A DNA stretch of 64,000 bases from Bimastos eiseni (taxonomy: Eukaryota > Annelida > Clitellata > Crassiclitellata > Lumbricidae): contig OY365815.1 in the NCBI GenBank assembly GCA_959347315.1, forward strand, positions 16,351,954 to 16,415,953, read 5' to 3'. The position numbers and the translations under genes are program-made. Below, piece after piece: positions 20,882-32,895 of the stretch; the stretch's first letter is position 1; each line of letters begins with the position of its first letter. The notes below the pieces were generated by a model. It was not told the origin of the DNA. It was given only the letters and a program-made list of their open reading frames with translations, and searched no databases.

Positions 20882-23800
20882 GTAAGTGATTCATTTTTCT
20901 CCGTTGCTCAAATCTTTGACCATACCGAGATAAGCACCGAGGAGACTCGATCGAGCAAATATTTATACCTGTAAGATCGAAGCAGATAACGGTCCTAACA
21001 TCCATTGTTTACAAAAATAAATAACTTTTATTAGCACGTCCATAGGTGCGATTTTGTGTCCTGGTTCATTTGCAGTATTGGATAACGTGCTATTTGGATT
21101 TTCTTCTGCACTACCTTCAGGCATAACCAGCTATAATATTAGGACTTTGTTATTGATTATTATTATTATTATTACAATGCATGGGCTTGTTAGTTATCTG
21201 GAGTATAAAATACTATTGCGAAAATTAAAGGTGGTACTCGTCGTTTCGGCTACCCACCATGTCCTGACGCAACTGTTTTCCACACTCAGATGGATGTTGT
21301 GCTTCCGCCTGTCCGTCACTGTACCTACATTATGGTTGCGGACAGGACGGAACTGAAAGTGTCGGTCGAGGATGAGCGGGTACTTCCATCATCAAGAAGT
21401 TCCACGCCAGATGATGAGGATGAGGATGACCCGTGGTCGCTGCCACAGCTGAAGGATACAAGGCCCCAGTGGTGTGGTGAGTAAAAACAGTTTGTGTAAT
21501 AAATAATGATTGAGAGTTCTGAAGGAAGCATATTTTGTATTATCATCTGTTAAAAACATTTTAACAAATGTTTTGATGTTATACTAAAAATGATTATAAT
21601 TATAATATATTAATAATATTAGTAATAGTGTTATCAGTGTTATTATAATAATTATAAGTATAATTATGGTTCTGTATCGACAGTCAGAAGGTTCGATCGT
21701 TCGAAGGTTTTATAGTCCGAAGGTTCGATAATTGGAAGAAAATTTTCTAGTCCGAAGATTTTCGGATTATCGAACCTTCAGACAATCAAACCTTTGGACT
21801 ATCGAACCCTAGGCACTCTCAAGCTTACACTAATCTTCAGACTATCGAACCTTCGAATTATCGAACCTTCAGACTATCAAACCTTCAGACTATCGAGCGG
21901 TCCCCATAATTATAATCATACATATAATTATTATTATTTTGATGAAAACAATTATGATACTGATGCTGGTGGTGATGATAATCACATTTATAATAATAAT
22001 AATTGTCATCAAATTATATTCGTAAACACAACCCGACAACAAAGCATGTTCTATATTCACCTCTGAGCCATAGGTCCGCACTGTACTTCACCTGTAATAA
22101 ACATTGATTAAATCATAATTGCTTCCTCCACAGTAAGCATGCCAATTTATTATCCAATGCTGGTTTTAACAGTTGTTCTTGATTTGAAGATCAATGATTC
22201 AATGCGTAGCAGCCACATATTGTGGTACATATGTATATAAATATATATTATATATATAATATTTATATATATATGTGTGTGTAGATAGGCTATATATATA
22301 TATATATATTAATATGGCGAGCTATCTTAAATGTGGACTCCACAGAGTGCAACATGCTTAGCTAATGTGCTGCAATTTGGCTATGCATATTGGCAGTATT
22401 TGATTGGACCCAGTGAGTGATGGTGGAGGAAGAGGTCTGATTATAATTACTAGGAAACGCATTCCAGTGGGAATTGGTTTGAGTGCTATGATTCCCTCGT
22501 GCAGATGGCGCTTTGCTTTGTATGTGTATGCACGAAAATGCTCTTATCTACACTGTATAAATTTATGCATCAATTAGTACTAGGATATTTATATAGCACT
22601 TGTACAGTCAGTATATTTATTTTATAGCTGCATTTGCTCGGAGCACTGTTGGAGCAGAAATTACGTTGAAGCAGCTTGCTGTTCTGGCAGTTACTGGGAT
22701 TATGTTGGACTGCTAACCTTTGGGTTGCAGTCCAGTCTGGCAACCACGAAAGTGCCATGCACCTTCTATGGTGAAGCATGCTTTGCTGTATTTCCTGTGT
22801 ATTTTAAAATGCTGACCTGCTTATGGGTGGCTGTGGTCGTAAAAGTCATTTGGCTTTTTGTGCTAGTCTTTTGCAGAACGGTTCATTTGGTTGAGGTTTT
22901 TTGTTCGAAAGCATCTTCTTTGTTCTGAAGATCTGTCGGCCGGTCAGAAGTTCTACCGTGTACTTGTGCAATGGATCGGGAAGTTTGTGGCGCTTCTGCT
23001 GCTACTTTTCTTCTTCGTCTGTTCCCTCGACCTGCTCAGCTCCGCATTCCGGCTGGTTGGCGGAAAAGCAGCAGGTGCCATTCTCCTTTATACTCAAGCA
23101 GTTAGGAAGCACACATAGGATGTCAAATAGGAGGCCTAAATAATGTGGGCCTTCTATACTATCAATGGCATTTGATTAAATTAGGTTAGAAGTTTTGAGG
23201 TGAAATATGCTGAAATATGGTGAAATTGCTTAAGTTATGAATTAGCAACATATATATATGTGAATGTCTAGACTATTGCAGTATTTAGTAATTTTGATTA
23301 ATGTATTATTTGCTCTTATTGTTGTGCTACTATCTAAATTTTAAATCATAACATACAAACCAGTGGAACTGTAATTTGATAATGCCCTACTTACAAAATG
23401 CTCAGAGGTGACGTTGATGCCGGGCGACCATTAAGAGTCATGGGCAGACTGGAAGAGGTAGGTTTCAGCTTAGAGAGAAAGACAGTCTCGTTCTCTAAAA
23501 TTCGAGTCTCCCATTTTCTAGTTCAGAGATGTCCTTCAATTCAAAAGGAAGAAACCACGTTTTTACAGTGCAACGCAAGGAGCATTTTTAATTACCTCAC
23601 AAAGTGCTGTATATTACTAAATACCGTATTATGCTGTGTTATGGAACAGTGTCATGGTGTAAGTGATCAGACATTGGAAGCTGATAGTGCTTTTCAATCT
23701 TTTATACTATGTAACAGTTACATGATGCATTATGTCTCCGATACTGAAGAATGCATGAATATACATATACAAGGCATTTGTCGTGGTTTTAGGCACTGCG

Positions 23801-26800
23801 TTGTCAGACTCCACACTACTGCGAAATCCGATCGCTGGTTTGATGATCGGTGTTTTGGCAACTGTTCTTGTCCAGAGTTCCAGCACATCTACCTCCATCA
23901 TTGTGGCAATGGTTGCCTCTGGAAGTGAGCAGAACTTAACTAATTCCATTCGAATCTAATTTTGAGAATTAGAGTCTGTAAACGATGTTGCTTGGAATTG
24001 ATTGCAGCAGGGTCGCAGCCAGAAAACTTTCCTGGGGTGGTTGCAAACGTTGAAGCCGTGAAGTGGCACACCGAAAGCAGCCCTGCCCCACCCACCCAAA
24101 AAGGGAGGACTCGTCAGAATTGATACAATTGTGTGGGTCAACTTTTTTATCCAGCAGTTGCTCAAGCACCTATCAGCACCCCATAGTTGCAGTCCCGGAC
24201 TGCAGATTGCTAGCTTTTGAATATTGATGTATTGGCATTAAAGAAGTTCCCTGAGTAGATTAGGCTTGATGAATCTAATCTAGTCCATCATTGTAACCAT
24301 GTTTTTATTCTTTCTATGGAACTGTGGTATTTTTCAAAATGAAGGCCATAATTAGGTAATAATTACCTTCTCTTGTTACCTAGGCTAGCCTTTCCTGAAT
24401 TTCTCTTGCGTTTCTTATCATTGCCTTCCCTTTCCCACCTTATCTTCTTTCCTCCTGTCTTATGTTACCTGGTCTTTAGTTATGATTACTTTTTGCTGTT
24501 TGAAGTTCTGGAGGTACAACCAACAATACCGATCATCATGGGCGCAAACATTGGAACATCAGTTACGAATACGATTGTGTCCCTGGCACAGTCACCGAAC
24601 CGCGACGAGTTTCGTCGTGCCTTTGCTGGTGCCACGGTCCATGATATGTTCAACTGGCTTTCTGTGATCGTTCTACTGCCCATTGAAGTGGCAACAGGTG
24701 CGTGGTTGAAAATAGTTTATAGATAAGGTGAATTTGGCGTTCAAGACCAGGGCGGTACCGAGTGCGGTGCCAGCGGTGCCGTGGCACAGGGCGCATTCAG
24801 ATCTAATAACTTCTCTAATATCAGGATCTGAATCATCAGGTGCAACAACCAGTTAGCAACCACCGACCACTCTTGTTTATCTCCCTTGAGAAGTTTGAAA
24901 GGTGCTATATGAATGTATTGATCTGATTAGACCAATTAGACCGTGCTGTAGTTTTTTGTGTAGCTCTACACACCACAATACGTACATGAAGCCCAGCCTT
25001 GTGTAGGCACACAAATAAATCTTCTTATGCAGCAAATGTAGAGACCCACACGCTAGTTTGTCAACTTGATCAAGTGTTGTTGCCAGGGGCGGTGATCCCG
25101 AGGGGAGGTCGAGGGGCATGTTCCCCACCTTTTACAGAGAGGGGATACATTGCATGTATGTCCCCCACATTTCCTGCCCCTCTCATTAGGTGTCTCCCAC
25201 CTGTAGCATGAGATCGCCGCCTCTGGTTGTTGTCCTATATATCCTTCAACCCTCGGACTTGTATGAAATTGAATGGCGATGGGAACTTTAAATCTTCTCC
25301 ACCGGTTCTGTAGTTTTCGGTTTTATTCTCTGCTTTGAACAGGGTACATGTACTACATGACGGATGCCATTGTGAGTTCGTGTGACCTCGAGTCAGGGTT
25401 CAAGGGCGGGAATCAGGACATGTTGCAGATCCTGACGAAACCACTGACAGAGAAACTTGTACAGGTAACCCTATTTCTTCTGGAATGAAATCAGAGAAAA
25501 AAGTATGTTTTTCTACTAGGTTTCAGATTTTGGTCGTAAAATGTTGGATTTCCAGTTATCGTGGTAATGTGCGGATAGATTGTTTGTAACAACTTTAGCA
25601 CCACTTATATAAATATATATAATTTGGGTATATATATAATATATATATGATATTAGTGAGTGCAGTGCTTTTGACTTTTTGAGGCATACTTCAAGAGGTT
25701 ATAGTGAGCTTTTTGAGCCATACATCATGGATCCGATGTACATAAATGCATTCAGACATACATACATATATGCATGCATGCATCAATGAATGAATGACTG
25801 AATGAATACATACGTAAATACTTACATACAGGCATACATACTTCCATCTATTCATCCATGCATCCCCAATGTTCCATACATGCATACTAACATACATTCG
25901 TACATATATCCATGCATAAATAGTACATGTACACATGTTCTAATTCATCGAACTAGAACAGCTGTGGCTCAGTTCTGATCCTTTGCGTCGGTTGATCCCT
26001 CTCTGTAGAATGCAATTTCTCCATCTGTCCGCTCTGAAATTCTATCTGGCAGTCTCTCATCCTCTTGCTTTTCTCTGCACTTGCTTCTTCTTGTGGGACT
26101 TGTGTGTTGGCAGTGCTTCTGAACAGTTCATCCTACTAGAAGCGCTTTATAAACACTTAAATACAATACAATACATATTCACCTATACATAGACTTGCAC
26201 ATACATCGATATTTGCATACGCAGATACGTACATACATAGATTCATACATGACTACATACATAGATACATACATAGGTAGATACGTACGTACATAGATAC
26301 ATACATACATAGATACATACATACATAGATACATACATAGATACATACATAGATACATACATACATACATACATACATAGATACGTATAGGCATGCACTT
26401 TATGCATTCACTTTTACCCACATGACAAGCCATGTCTGACTGACTATTCCAATTTTTTAATGTTGTCTATGAATGTTTGAACAGCTCGACAAGAAGGTTA
26501 TTGAAGGCATTGCTAAGAAGGATCCACAATATGACGATAAGAGTCTAATCAAGGTAAGCATTTCATTTCAATCAATTATTTGTTCATTCTCTTCTAGAAG
26601 CAGATTTGCGTGTCATCTTCTAGAAGTGGGTGACTCTAATCTTGATGATTGCGACTCCAATTTTGCTGTTGAATATTACTTATCCATTCAATTTTGTCTG
26701 ATAGGACCATAGGGGCACTTATTTATTTTATATTTTTTTCGGTTTGTTGCCTGCAGAAATTTAAAAAAAGAAAAATATCCTATAAATGAATAACCAAGTT

Positions 26801-28758
26801 GTTTCATAATCAGATCTTTATAAATAAAGGGTTTGATTAGTTAATATGTTTTGTGATCTTTTAAGCTCCATAAGTCATGAGGCCAATAGGGTTTAATTAG
26901 TTATTCATTCATTTATTTTGAAAATTTATGTTTTTGTAACTGCAAATGTGTTTGCTTTAACAGGAATGGTGTCATTACAGCAAGGTAGTATTACTGGAAA
27001 ATGTGACTGTGACTGACTTGATGCCTGATCATGGAGGAAATGTGACATATCGGATGAATACAACGGAGGAAAGAAATGTTTCCCAATTGATTGGAGATGA
27101 GCATTGTAAGTTACTTCATCCTCTATTCCTCTTGCTTTTAAAAACTAAGAAACTACAGCTTAGCCATGCGGCTTGTAACAGAAAACATGACCTCTTGTTT
27201 GACTGCCGCTGTTCATATTCATTTCGATCAAATGACCTTAGTATCGTACAGATGTGCTTTATGAACTATTATGATGTGCCTGAAGTCATTTATGTTTCAA
27301 TGCTTTAGTATACTGGTTCTTCTGTTACATGCTCTTTTGTGTCATTCTCTTATATGGTGAATTATATCATTCTGTGACATGCCGTTTTAATTAATTTCTT
27401 AGTTTCTTACCGTCACTGCGCCATATATTTTTCGTCGAAGCTTACCTTTTCTTACGTAACGTGTGTTCGTGCGTTACTTTGCATTGGCAATGTTTTAGTT
27501 TTCTTGTTTTATACGACATTATCTTTGTTGCTGTGATTAAACAGGTCATTTCCTGTTCTATGGGACTGGGCTTGGAGATGCTGGCGTTGGAGCCATTCTC
27601 CTCGTCATCTCTCTTACCCTGCTCTGTGGCTGTCTCATCCTAATGGTGAAGCTGCTTAACTCGGCTCTTCGCACGAGCATGATGACGGTCGTCAAGAAGG
27701 TGATCAACTACGATCTGCCGGGTCATCTGTCCTACTTCACCGGATACATTGCGATCTTCATTGGGGCTGTGATGACGATCCTCGTCCAGAGCAGCTCCGT
27801 GTTTACCTCTGCTCTCACTCCGCTGGTCGGCATCGGGGTGATCAAGATCGAGCGCATGTACCCGCTGACCCTTGGGTCGAACATAGGGACGACAACCACT
27901 GGCATTCTGGCGGCACTGGCGGCTTCCGACAGCCAGCTGAGGGCGGCCTTACAGATTGCCCTCTGTCACCTGTTCTTTAACCTCTCGGGCATTCTGCTCT
28001 TCTACCCCATTCCGTTGATGCGCATACCGATTCGACTTGCGAAGATCATGGGCAACACGACTGCTCGCTACAGGTGGTTTGCTGTGTTCTACGTTGCATT
28101 TATGTTCTTCATTCTTCCCTTTTCCGTGTTTGGACTGTCAATGGCGGGATCGGTGACGTTTTCCGTCGTCATGGCAATCGTCTTGGCGATGGTCGCATTC
28201 GTCATCGTCGTCAACTTGCTGCAGAGTAAGCGCCCGTCGTGGCTTCCTTCAAAGCTGCGCACGTGGGACTTTCTTCCGTACAAGTGGATGCACTCCCTGG
28301 ACCCATTCGATCGCGTCATCTCGAAAGTTGTGGAGACATTTCATTCCGTCTGCTGTTGTTGCTGCAAGCAGGAGTCTGTTGAGCCTCCGAATGTTAAGTT
28401 AAGATTGAATCGCTTGGATGTCGACGATAAACCACAAGGTTACTTACCGGTACCGTCCTGCGCTAGCATTGCTAGCAGTGCGTACACTGACATTACGATG
28501 CTTGGCCAGGATGGCGACAACTCCTCGGTGTATCGACCTACGCCTTCTTGTGCGAGCATAGCTAGCAGTTTGATGATCCGGGCGGAGTGCGGCCCGAATC
28601 GAAGTCTCGACTGTGAGAGCGGTTATACGTCGGTCGTGAGCAGTCCGACCCACACTCCCTGTGTGTCACGTCTTTCGTCGTACAAGAATGTTCAAGAGGC
28701 GATTCAAGAAGCGGAGAATGAGAACGGGAACGAGAACTCGTCGAGTGAAGATTCATAA
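20810..28758 (+). CDS. SLC34 (NaPi-II) sodium-dependent phosphate cotransporter, complete
   Basis: Imports inorganic phosphate with sodium across the apical membrane. Nine exons: 20810-20881, 21290-21476, 22931-23074, 23793-23924, 24506-24697, 25343-25464, 26485-26553, 26964-27105, 27545-28758. They join in frame to 757 codons. Seen: [10 protein letters not shown] in the N-tail; inverted-repeat halves each with a QSSS motif ([11 protein letters not shown] near residue 161, [11 protein letters not shown] near 435); the family block [18 protein letters not shown]; and [18 protein letters not shown] in the second half. A large extracellular loop from exons 6-8 has four N-glycosylation sequons. 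The C-tail has five consecutive cysteines (probably palmitoylated) and a duplicated PSCASIASS motif. VHDMFNWL keeps the aspartate that, as I recall the family, marks electrogenic isoforms. No PDZ-type C-terminus (ends SEDS). Confidence 0.95.
21290..21476 (+). CDS. SLC34 exon 2 (cytosolic N-tail)
   Basis: Acceptor CACACTCAG. Encodes [11 protein letters not shown] to LKDTRPQWC, with an acidic [11 protein letters not shown] stretch matching the family's DPWALPEL region. Donor GTGAGT, phase 1. Translation could also begin at its first codon, ATG. Confidence 0.85.
21681..21905. repeat. Fold-back array of TTCGAAGGTT/AACCTTCGAA units
   Basis: The left part carries GAAGGTTCGAT and TCCGAAGGTTCGATAATTGG. 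The right part carries the inverse (GGATTATCGAACCTTCAGAC) followed by repeated CAGACTATCGAACCTT units. The arms are about 50 bp in SLC34 intron 2. No target duplication was found. Confidence 0.65.
22230..22312. repeat. (TA)n microsatellite
   Basis: TATATA blocks with GTGTGT inserts in SLC34 intron 2. Confidence 0.8.
22931..23074 (+). CDS. SLC34 exon 3 (first membrane segment)
   Basis: Acceptor CTGAAG. Encodes [19 protein letters not shown] then [19 protein letters not shown] and RLVGGKAA. Phase 1 to phase 1; donor GTGCCA is weak but required by the frame. Confidence 0.85.
23793..23924 (+). CDS. SLC34 exon 4 (first QSSS motif)
   Basis: Acceptor GGTTTTAG was chosen over a second CAG at 23804-23806 because it restores the full family spacing ([19 protein letters not shown]). 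Contains [19 protein letters not shown]. Donor GTGAGC, phase 1. Confidence 0.85.
24506..24697 (+). CDS. SLC34 exon 5 (GANIGTS block)
   Basis: Encodes [19 protein letters not shown], then [19 protein letters not shown] and LLPIEVAT. This is the most conserved block of the family. Donor GTGCGT, phase 1. Confidence 0.92.
25084..25225. mobile_element. hAT-type MITE, 142 bp
   Basis: Ends CAGGGGCGGTGATC and GATCGCCGCCTCTG are inverse with two mismatches. Flanks are GTTGTTGC at 25076-25083 and GTTGTTGT at 25226-25233, 7 of 8 matching. Same right end as the element at 752-907. In SLC34 intron 5. Confidence 0.65.
25343..25464 (+). CDS. SLC34 exon 6 (start of extracellular loop)
   Basis: [19 protein letters not shown] to KPLTEKLVQ, corresponding to the family's segment before the large loop. 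Donor GTAACC, phase 0. Confidence 0.88.
25740..25930. repeat. (CATA)n/(CATG)n microsatellite
   Basis: Degenerate CATACATA and CATGCATG units in SLC34 intron 6. Confidence 0.8.
26110..26172 (+). repeat. CR1/L2-like 3'-end fragment
   Basis: GTGCTTCTGAACAGTTCATC then AGAAGCGCTTTATAAACACT and a (AATAC)n tail. Non-LTR type tail without coding body. Confidence 0.45.
26180..26395. repeat. (GATACATACATA)n microsatellite
   Basis: GATA/CATA tetranucleotide array. The cysteine/tyrosine-rich minus frame is an artefact. Confidence 0.85.
26485..26553 (+). CDS. SLC34 exon 7
   Basis: [23 protein letters not shown], 23 codons, phase 0 at both ends, donor GTAAGC. Matches the family's LDKSVI...IATGD region. 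Confidence 0.88.
26964..27105 (+). CDS. SLC34 exon 8 (glycosylated loop)
   Basis: [19 protein letters not shown] onward, with sequons NVT, NVT, NTT and NVS. Ends DEH plus one base (phase 1), donor GTAAGT. Confidence 0.88.
27545..28758 (+). CDS. SLC34 exon 9 (second half and C-tail)
   Basis: Begins [20 protein letters not shown] and runs 404 codons, including the second QSSS motif, [12 protein letters not shown], the [14 protein letters not shown] segment, the Cys cluster at about 28352-28366 and the stop TAA. GC-rich relative to the surrounding introns. Confidence 0.97.
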
Positions 28759-31610
28759 CAGATACTCAGACACTTGCATTGCAAACATCTCTTTACTCGA
28801 AGCTGATGAAATGATTCTGCATCCAGTTGAATCTCTAGTCATCTGATCTCATATTAATTATTGGTTTGATCTCATGGGTCTATGATCGAGCTGCACCACC
28901 AACTTCAGCTAGAAATCACCTCAGAAATACAACATTAGTAGCTGTAACTGTTACATTGCATCACAGCTTATCAAAGTTTACAAACAGTGCAGGTTCCAAC
29001 ACCGATGAAATCTAAACCTCATAACCTGTTAGGAATGATTACTAGTTCTTGGATGGACGCTTCTATCAATGAATCTCTTTTTGGAAATACACATAATCCA
29101 TACAGAAGTCATTATGTGACATAGCATTTATATGTGGCTGAGTAATTCCTGGTGATACCTGATTTTAGGTCTAAGTGTGTGTTATATACCCAGCTTTCTT
29201 GGGAGAATGATGGTCTACATTTGTGTCGTTGTATACTTCGTTTCCATTGATGGATAGGCTTGTAGATGTGAACTAGAAACATGCTTTAAGCTCTACTGGC
29301 TTGCAATATTCATTTTTGAGATTACAGATTTCATCAACAGTGATATGCTAGGTAAATCTTTGTTACCGTTACTTATGACTTTCATTGTAATGTAAGTCGT
29401 CTGTCCCGTCTTATATGTTTGTGTATATTTCCATTTTTCATCGTCCGGTTATTCTTGAGTTTCATACTTATTCATTTGTTTTATTTGAGGCTTCAGTACT
29501 GTTATTCATTTAGTGAGTGCTTATCTTTGTGCAACAAGAAAGCCAAACCCAGTGTGGTATTTCAGATCTCATCCCTTTTAACATTGTGGCATGAAAAGCG
29601 TTGTAAAACTACTGTGTGTTATAGATAGCAGATTTTGCGGTGATTTTTGAATGAGTAACCAGTGTTCAGTTTTTCATATGTAATGGACAGAATTAAAATT
29701 ACGAGTACATAGTGCTGCAAATACCTTAGTAAAGAGCTATTGGTAATGCAGTATACTTGCAATTATCTTTCAGACACTGGCAAGGCTCCTAGGTCAATCT
29801 TAGTAATAGGATTTCTTAACAGTTTTGTGTGTAAAGGTTGATACAGCAGATTTGCCATGTTTAATACAACCTTGTGTCGCATTGCAATAGCTATAAGTGG
29901 TCAAATGCTGACCTTACTAAACAGTGTTGTATTTTCAAGTTTCAAACCACATTTAAACTTGTTGGAATCTCAACTAATAATATTTGCAAGGCGTTCTTCT
30001 ATCTTTGTCACAATATTAAATTTACTAGTATTTTTACTTCTTTTATTTAATTATTACATGTGTATAAATTATTATTTTCCTTAATTCTTCGAGTTACTCC
30101 TCAAAAAGAGGAGTATTGTACTGTTGAAAGAGATGTTGTGGTTAGTGAGTGACCACTTGCTTACTTTACCGTACCTCGTTATGACTACTAGCTAAGACAA
30201 TTATTGCATTATTATGTAAGACAGTGTTTTTCTCTTCGTTTATGTTTCTTGACATTTTGGCATTGATTGCTGCAACTTTATTATCTTGAAATGGTCTAAC
30301 AAGGTTTAGGTGCTTCAGATACAGGCCACCCAGGCTGGTTAATATTTAATAGGTGACTTGTACCTTATCTATGCTGACAAACAATGGTTATAAGACTAAC
30401 CATCAAAGAGCATTTGGAGGAAATCTGTCACACCCAGCCAGATACAATGACTTATTTTCTCTTATCATTAGGTTAGTTATTATTTCTCGGATGGAGAATT
30501 TTTTGTTGCAAAATCAGAGTGCATTTGGGTTAATTGATTGTTTAATTGTCGTAGGACTGTTGCTTTGCTATTCGCGTTGTTGGCCTATATAGACCTAGCA
30601 GCTGCTGCATTTTCACAGCCTGGATAGCAATTGATCTTTTGGCTTCTGTGGTCAGCCTGTCACTAGGAAATGGATTCTACATATAATTAATTAATTATCA
30701 AGTCATATGACATTATGTGTTAAATCAGTTGCAGATGTAGGTCTTGTAGGAATTCAGTGCTTTGGTTCATGTTAGTATACGAATAGATAAGTAACTGTAG
30801 GCTCTGCTTGCACATGACTTTCCTATAGCGTTCATTTGGTTGTAAGCCTAAATGTATTGTGATTTTGGGGACCAATGTTTGTTATTTCATTCACAAACTT
30901 CTCAAGAGTACCAGCTCATTGACGAGACCTGCAGCAGCTGCCCTCAAGTCAGAGATGGGTGGTCCAGAACCACCCCATGACGGTTGTGAGAATTCCACGA
31001 GGAGAGGAGACCGTGGACTTCGCTGTTACAGAGGGTCATTTAATGTGGCAAGGTTAAGAAAGACAAATAGAAGGGTGACAGTTTTCATAGATAGCATGCA
31101 TGCTTTCTTAAAAACAGTTAATAGGCCCATACAATTTTTAAATGCTATGTAGAATTGTGTTGCCACTGTAAGACCATGAAAATTTCTAGCATCTCGGTGG
31201 AAGGGTTTAGTAGCAATATAGAATTTATGAATTCATTTGTTCATTATTGTAGGCCTACTGTCGCTATTGCGAAAGTAAAAAGTATAGAATACACTTAAGA
31301 AATATGTGACAATGGCTTAATGAGCTAATCCATTAAATGATCTCAACGTATATTTTTACCGATGCATAATATGAGGCAAAAATTATCTTTTTAAAAAAAA
31401 TTAAAGCTTACACTCTGCAGTCTAATTACAAGTCATATTATGAACGGATGATCGAATTTGACTGTAAGGCAACCATGCATCGTCCCAAGTCTGTGCTGAT
31501 CTTTTCCTCTTGGCATCAGAGTGTTGCCGATACTCCATATATGATCTCTGCTAAGTCAATCTGATGCATGATGACGATCGGGAAAATGGGTAGCCTCTAA
31601 CAGAGGTTTT
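28759..31610. other. SLC34 3' UTR and intergenic DNA
   Basis: AT-rich. The 3' UTR starts here; no strong AATAAA was found close by, and ATTAAA at 29692-29697 is a possible weak signal. The frame at 30859-31152 has no domain support. Confidence 0.5.
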
Positions 31611-31611
31611 G

Positions 31612-31830
31612 AAAAGTGGGGGGGGGCATAAATTTTGCCCTCACTTTTTGTATTTTGCCCCCCGGAAATTTGAAAAATGGGGGGCACAAATTGTCTTGAC
31701 AAAGGTCATCTTAAACAGCCATTGGAGAAACATAAAAAGAACAGATTTGGGGGCACATGGGGGGGGGGAGGGCACTGAGCACTAAAACTGAGGGGGGGCT
31801 TTGCCATCCCGCTTGTTGCACCCCTGGCCT
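31612..31830. repeat. Dispersed repeat, copy 2 (related to 13640-14130)
   Basis: G-run rich. It shares CGGAAATTTGAAAAATG, CACAAATTGTCTTGACAA, AGGTCATCTT, ATTGGAGAAACATA and AGATTTGGGGGCAC with the 13.7-13.9 kb region in the same order. Confidence 0.55.
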
Positions 31831-31884
31831 ATAATGTCTGATCAGAATTTAATTATAATGATAATTATCTTCGTTGTATTACAT

Positions 31885-32075
31885 TGAAGCTGACGGTCGC
31901 AGGCTCGCCTGTTTGAATGGAGGAAACGACATTAAAGATCCCGTGAAAGCACCGCTAAATACTAGCCCGAGATTAAAATCTTTGATATACGCCAGGATCG
32001 GGAAGCGAACTGCGGTTCTCTTTTGTAGAAGCGCGCGAGACGTGCCTTACGCTCTATGTAGCAATCAATTATAAA
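31885..32075 (-). mobile_element. Possible tRNA-derived SINE (minus strand)
   Basis: On the minus strand GCTACATAGAGCG is followed about 45 bases on by CAGTTCGCTTCCCGAT, a box B-like element. Box A is weak and ends are undefined. Confidence 0.3.
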
Positions 32076-32344
32076 TTAATGAAACTATACGCAGGTCTAG
32101 CGCCTCTTCATGATATCTACTCAGATTCGCTCCCGGTCGGACTACGGCTAAAAAGTGTAGTTTTCGGTAATGCGTAGAATGAAGACTGTATATATGAGGC
32201 TCAGGTTTTGGGCAGAAGGTGGAGCTCTTGGGCCAACATGTATACCTACTTCACCAACACGGTCCTGCGTCCATTCACCAATTAGGCATAGCCTAACGCC
32301 TGAGCACGTAACCAAAATTATTATTCCACCCAAAACTGAATATA

Positions 32345-32895
32345 CAGGGTGGCCCAAATAAGTGGGACCACCAAGAGCAATCTTGAGAAATATAAAATTA
32401 TGTTTAGGGCGGTCTTGATCAAACCGTAATATTCTTCTTACATATTATCTCAACACATGACGTCATTATTTCGTTAACTTTCGGTCGCCATCTTTACAAT
32501 TTATTTCATGTTTTATGTATCTTGAGAATGTCACTATCATTGTACCAGACATGTGGCCACCAAATAGTTCTGATATAAACCCAGTATATTATGCTATTTG
32601 AAGCGCCCTCCAAAAAATTTACTTTAATCGTAAATTTGCAACAATAGAACAACTGAAATTGGCCATTGTTGATGAGTGGCAAAATTTGTCTCAGAGGTTT
32701 ATAAACAGGAGCATTGACCAGTAGCGAAGACGTTTAGAAAAAAACTGTTGAAAACCGAGGACACATTGACTTTAAATTATGATTTTGGATACATTAACAT
32801 TTAGCAACAGTTTCCTTGTTTCTTTAATAGAAAAATCTCCAAAAAATTATGATAAGAAATTAGATAAGACAGTCCCACTTTTTTGGGCCACCCTG
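32345..32895. mobile_element. Mariner-type element, 551 bp, internally deleted
   Basis: The first 20 bases CAGGGTGGCCCAAATAAGTG have a near-perfect inverse at the other end (24-bp inverted repeats, 23 matching), with TA on both sides at 32343-32344 and 32896-32897. Inside (about 32550-32745, plus strand) is a decayed transposase C-terminus: WPPNSSDINPV, the region of the last catalytic aspartate, then KFATIEQLKLAIVDEWQNLS with in-frame stops. The N-terminal DNA-binding part is gone. Confidence 0.85.

Noticed and set aside
23398..23928. 176-codon frame beginning [11 protein letters not shown]
   Set aside because: A chance frame overlapping SLC34 intron 3 and exon 4; the real exon 4 is read in another frame.
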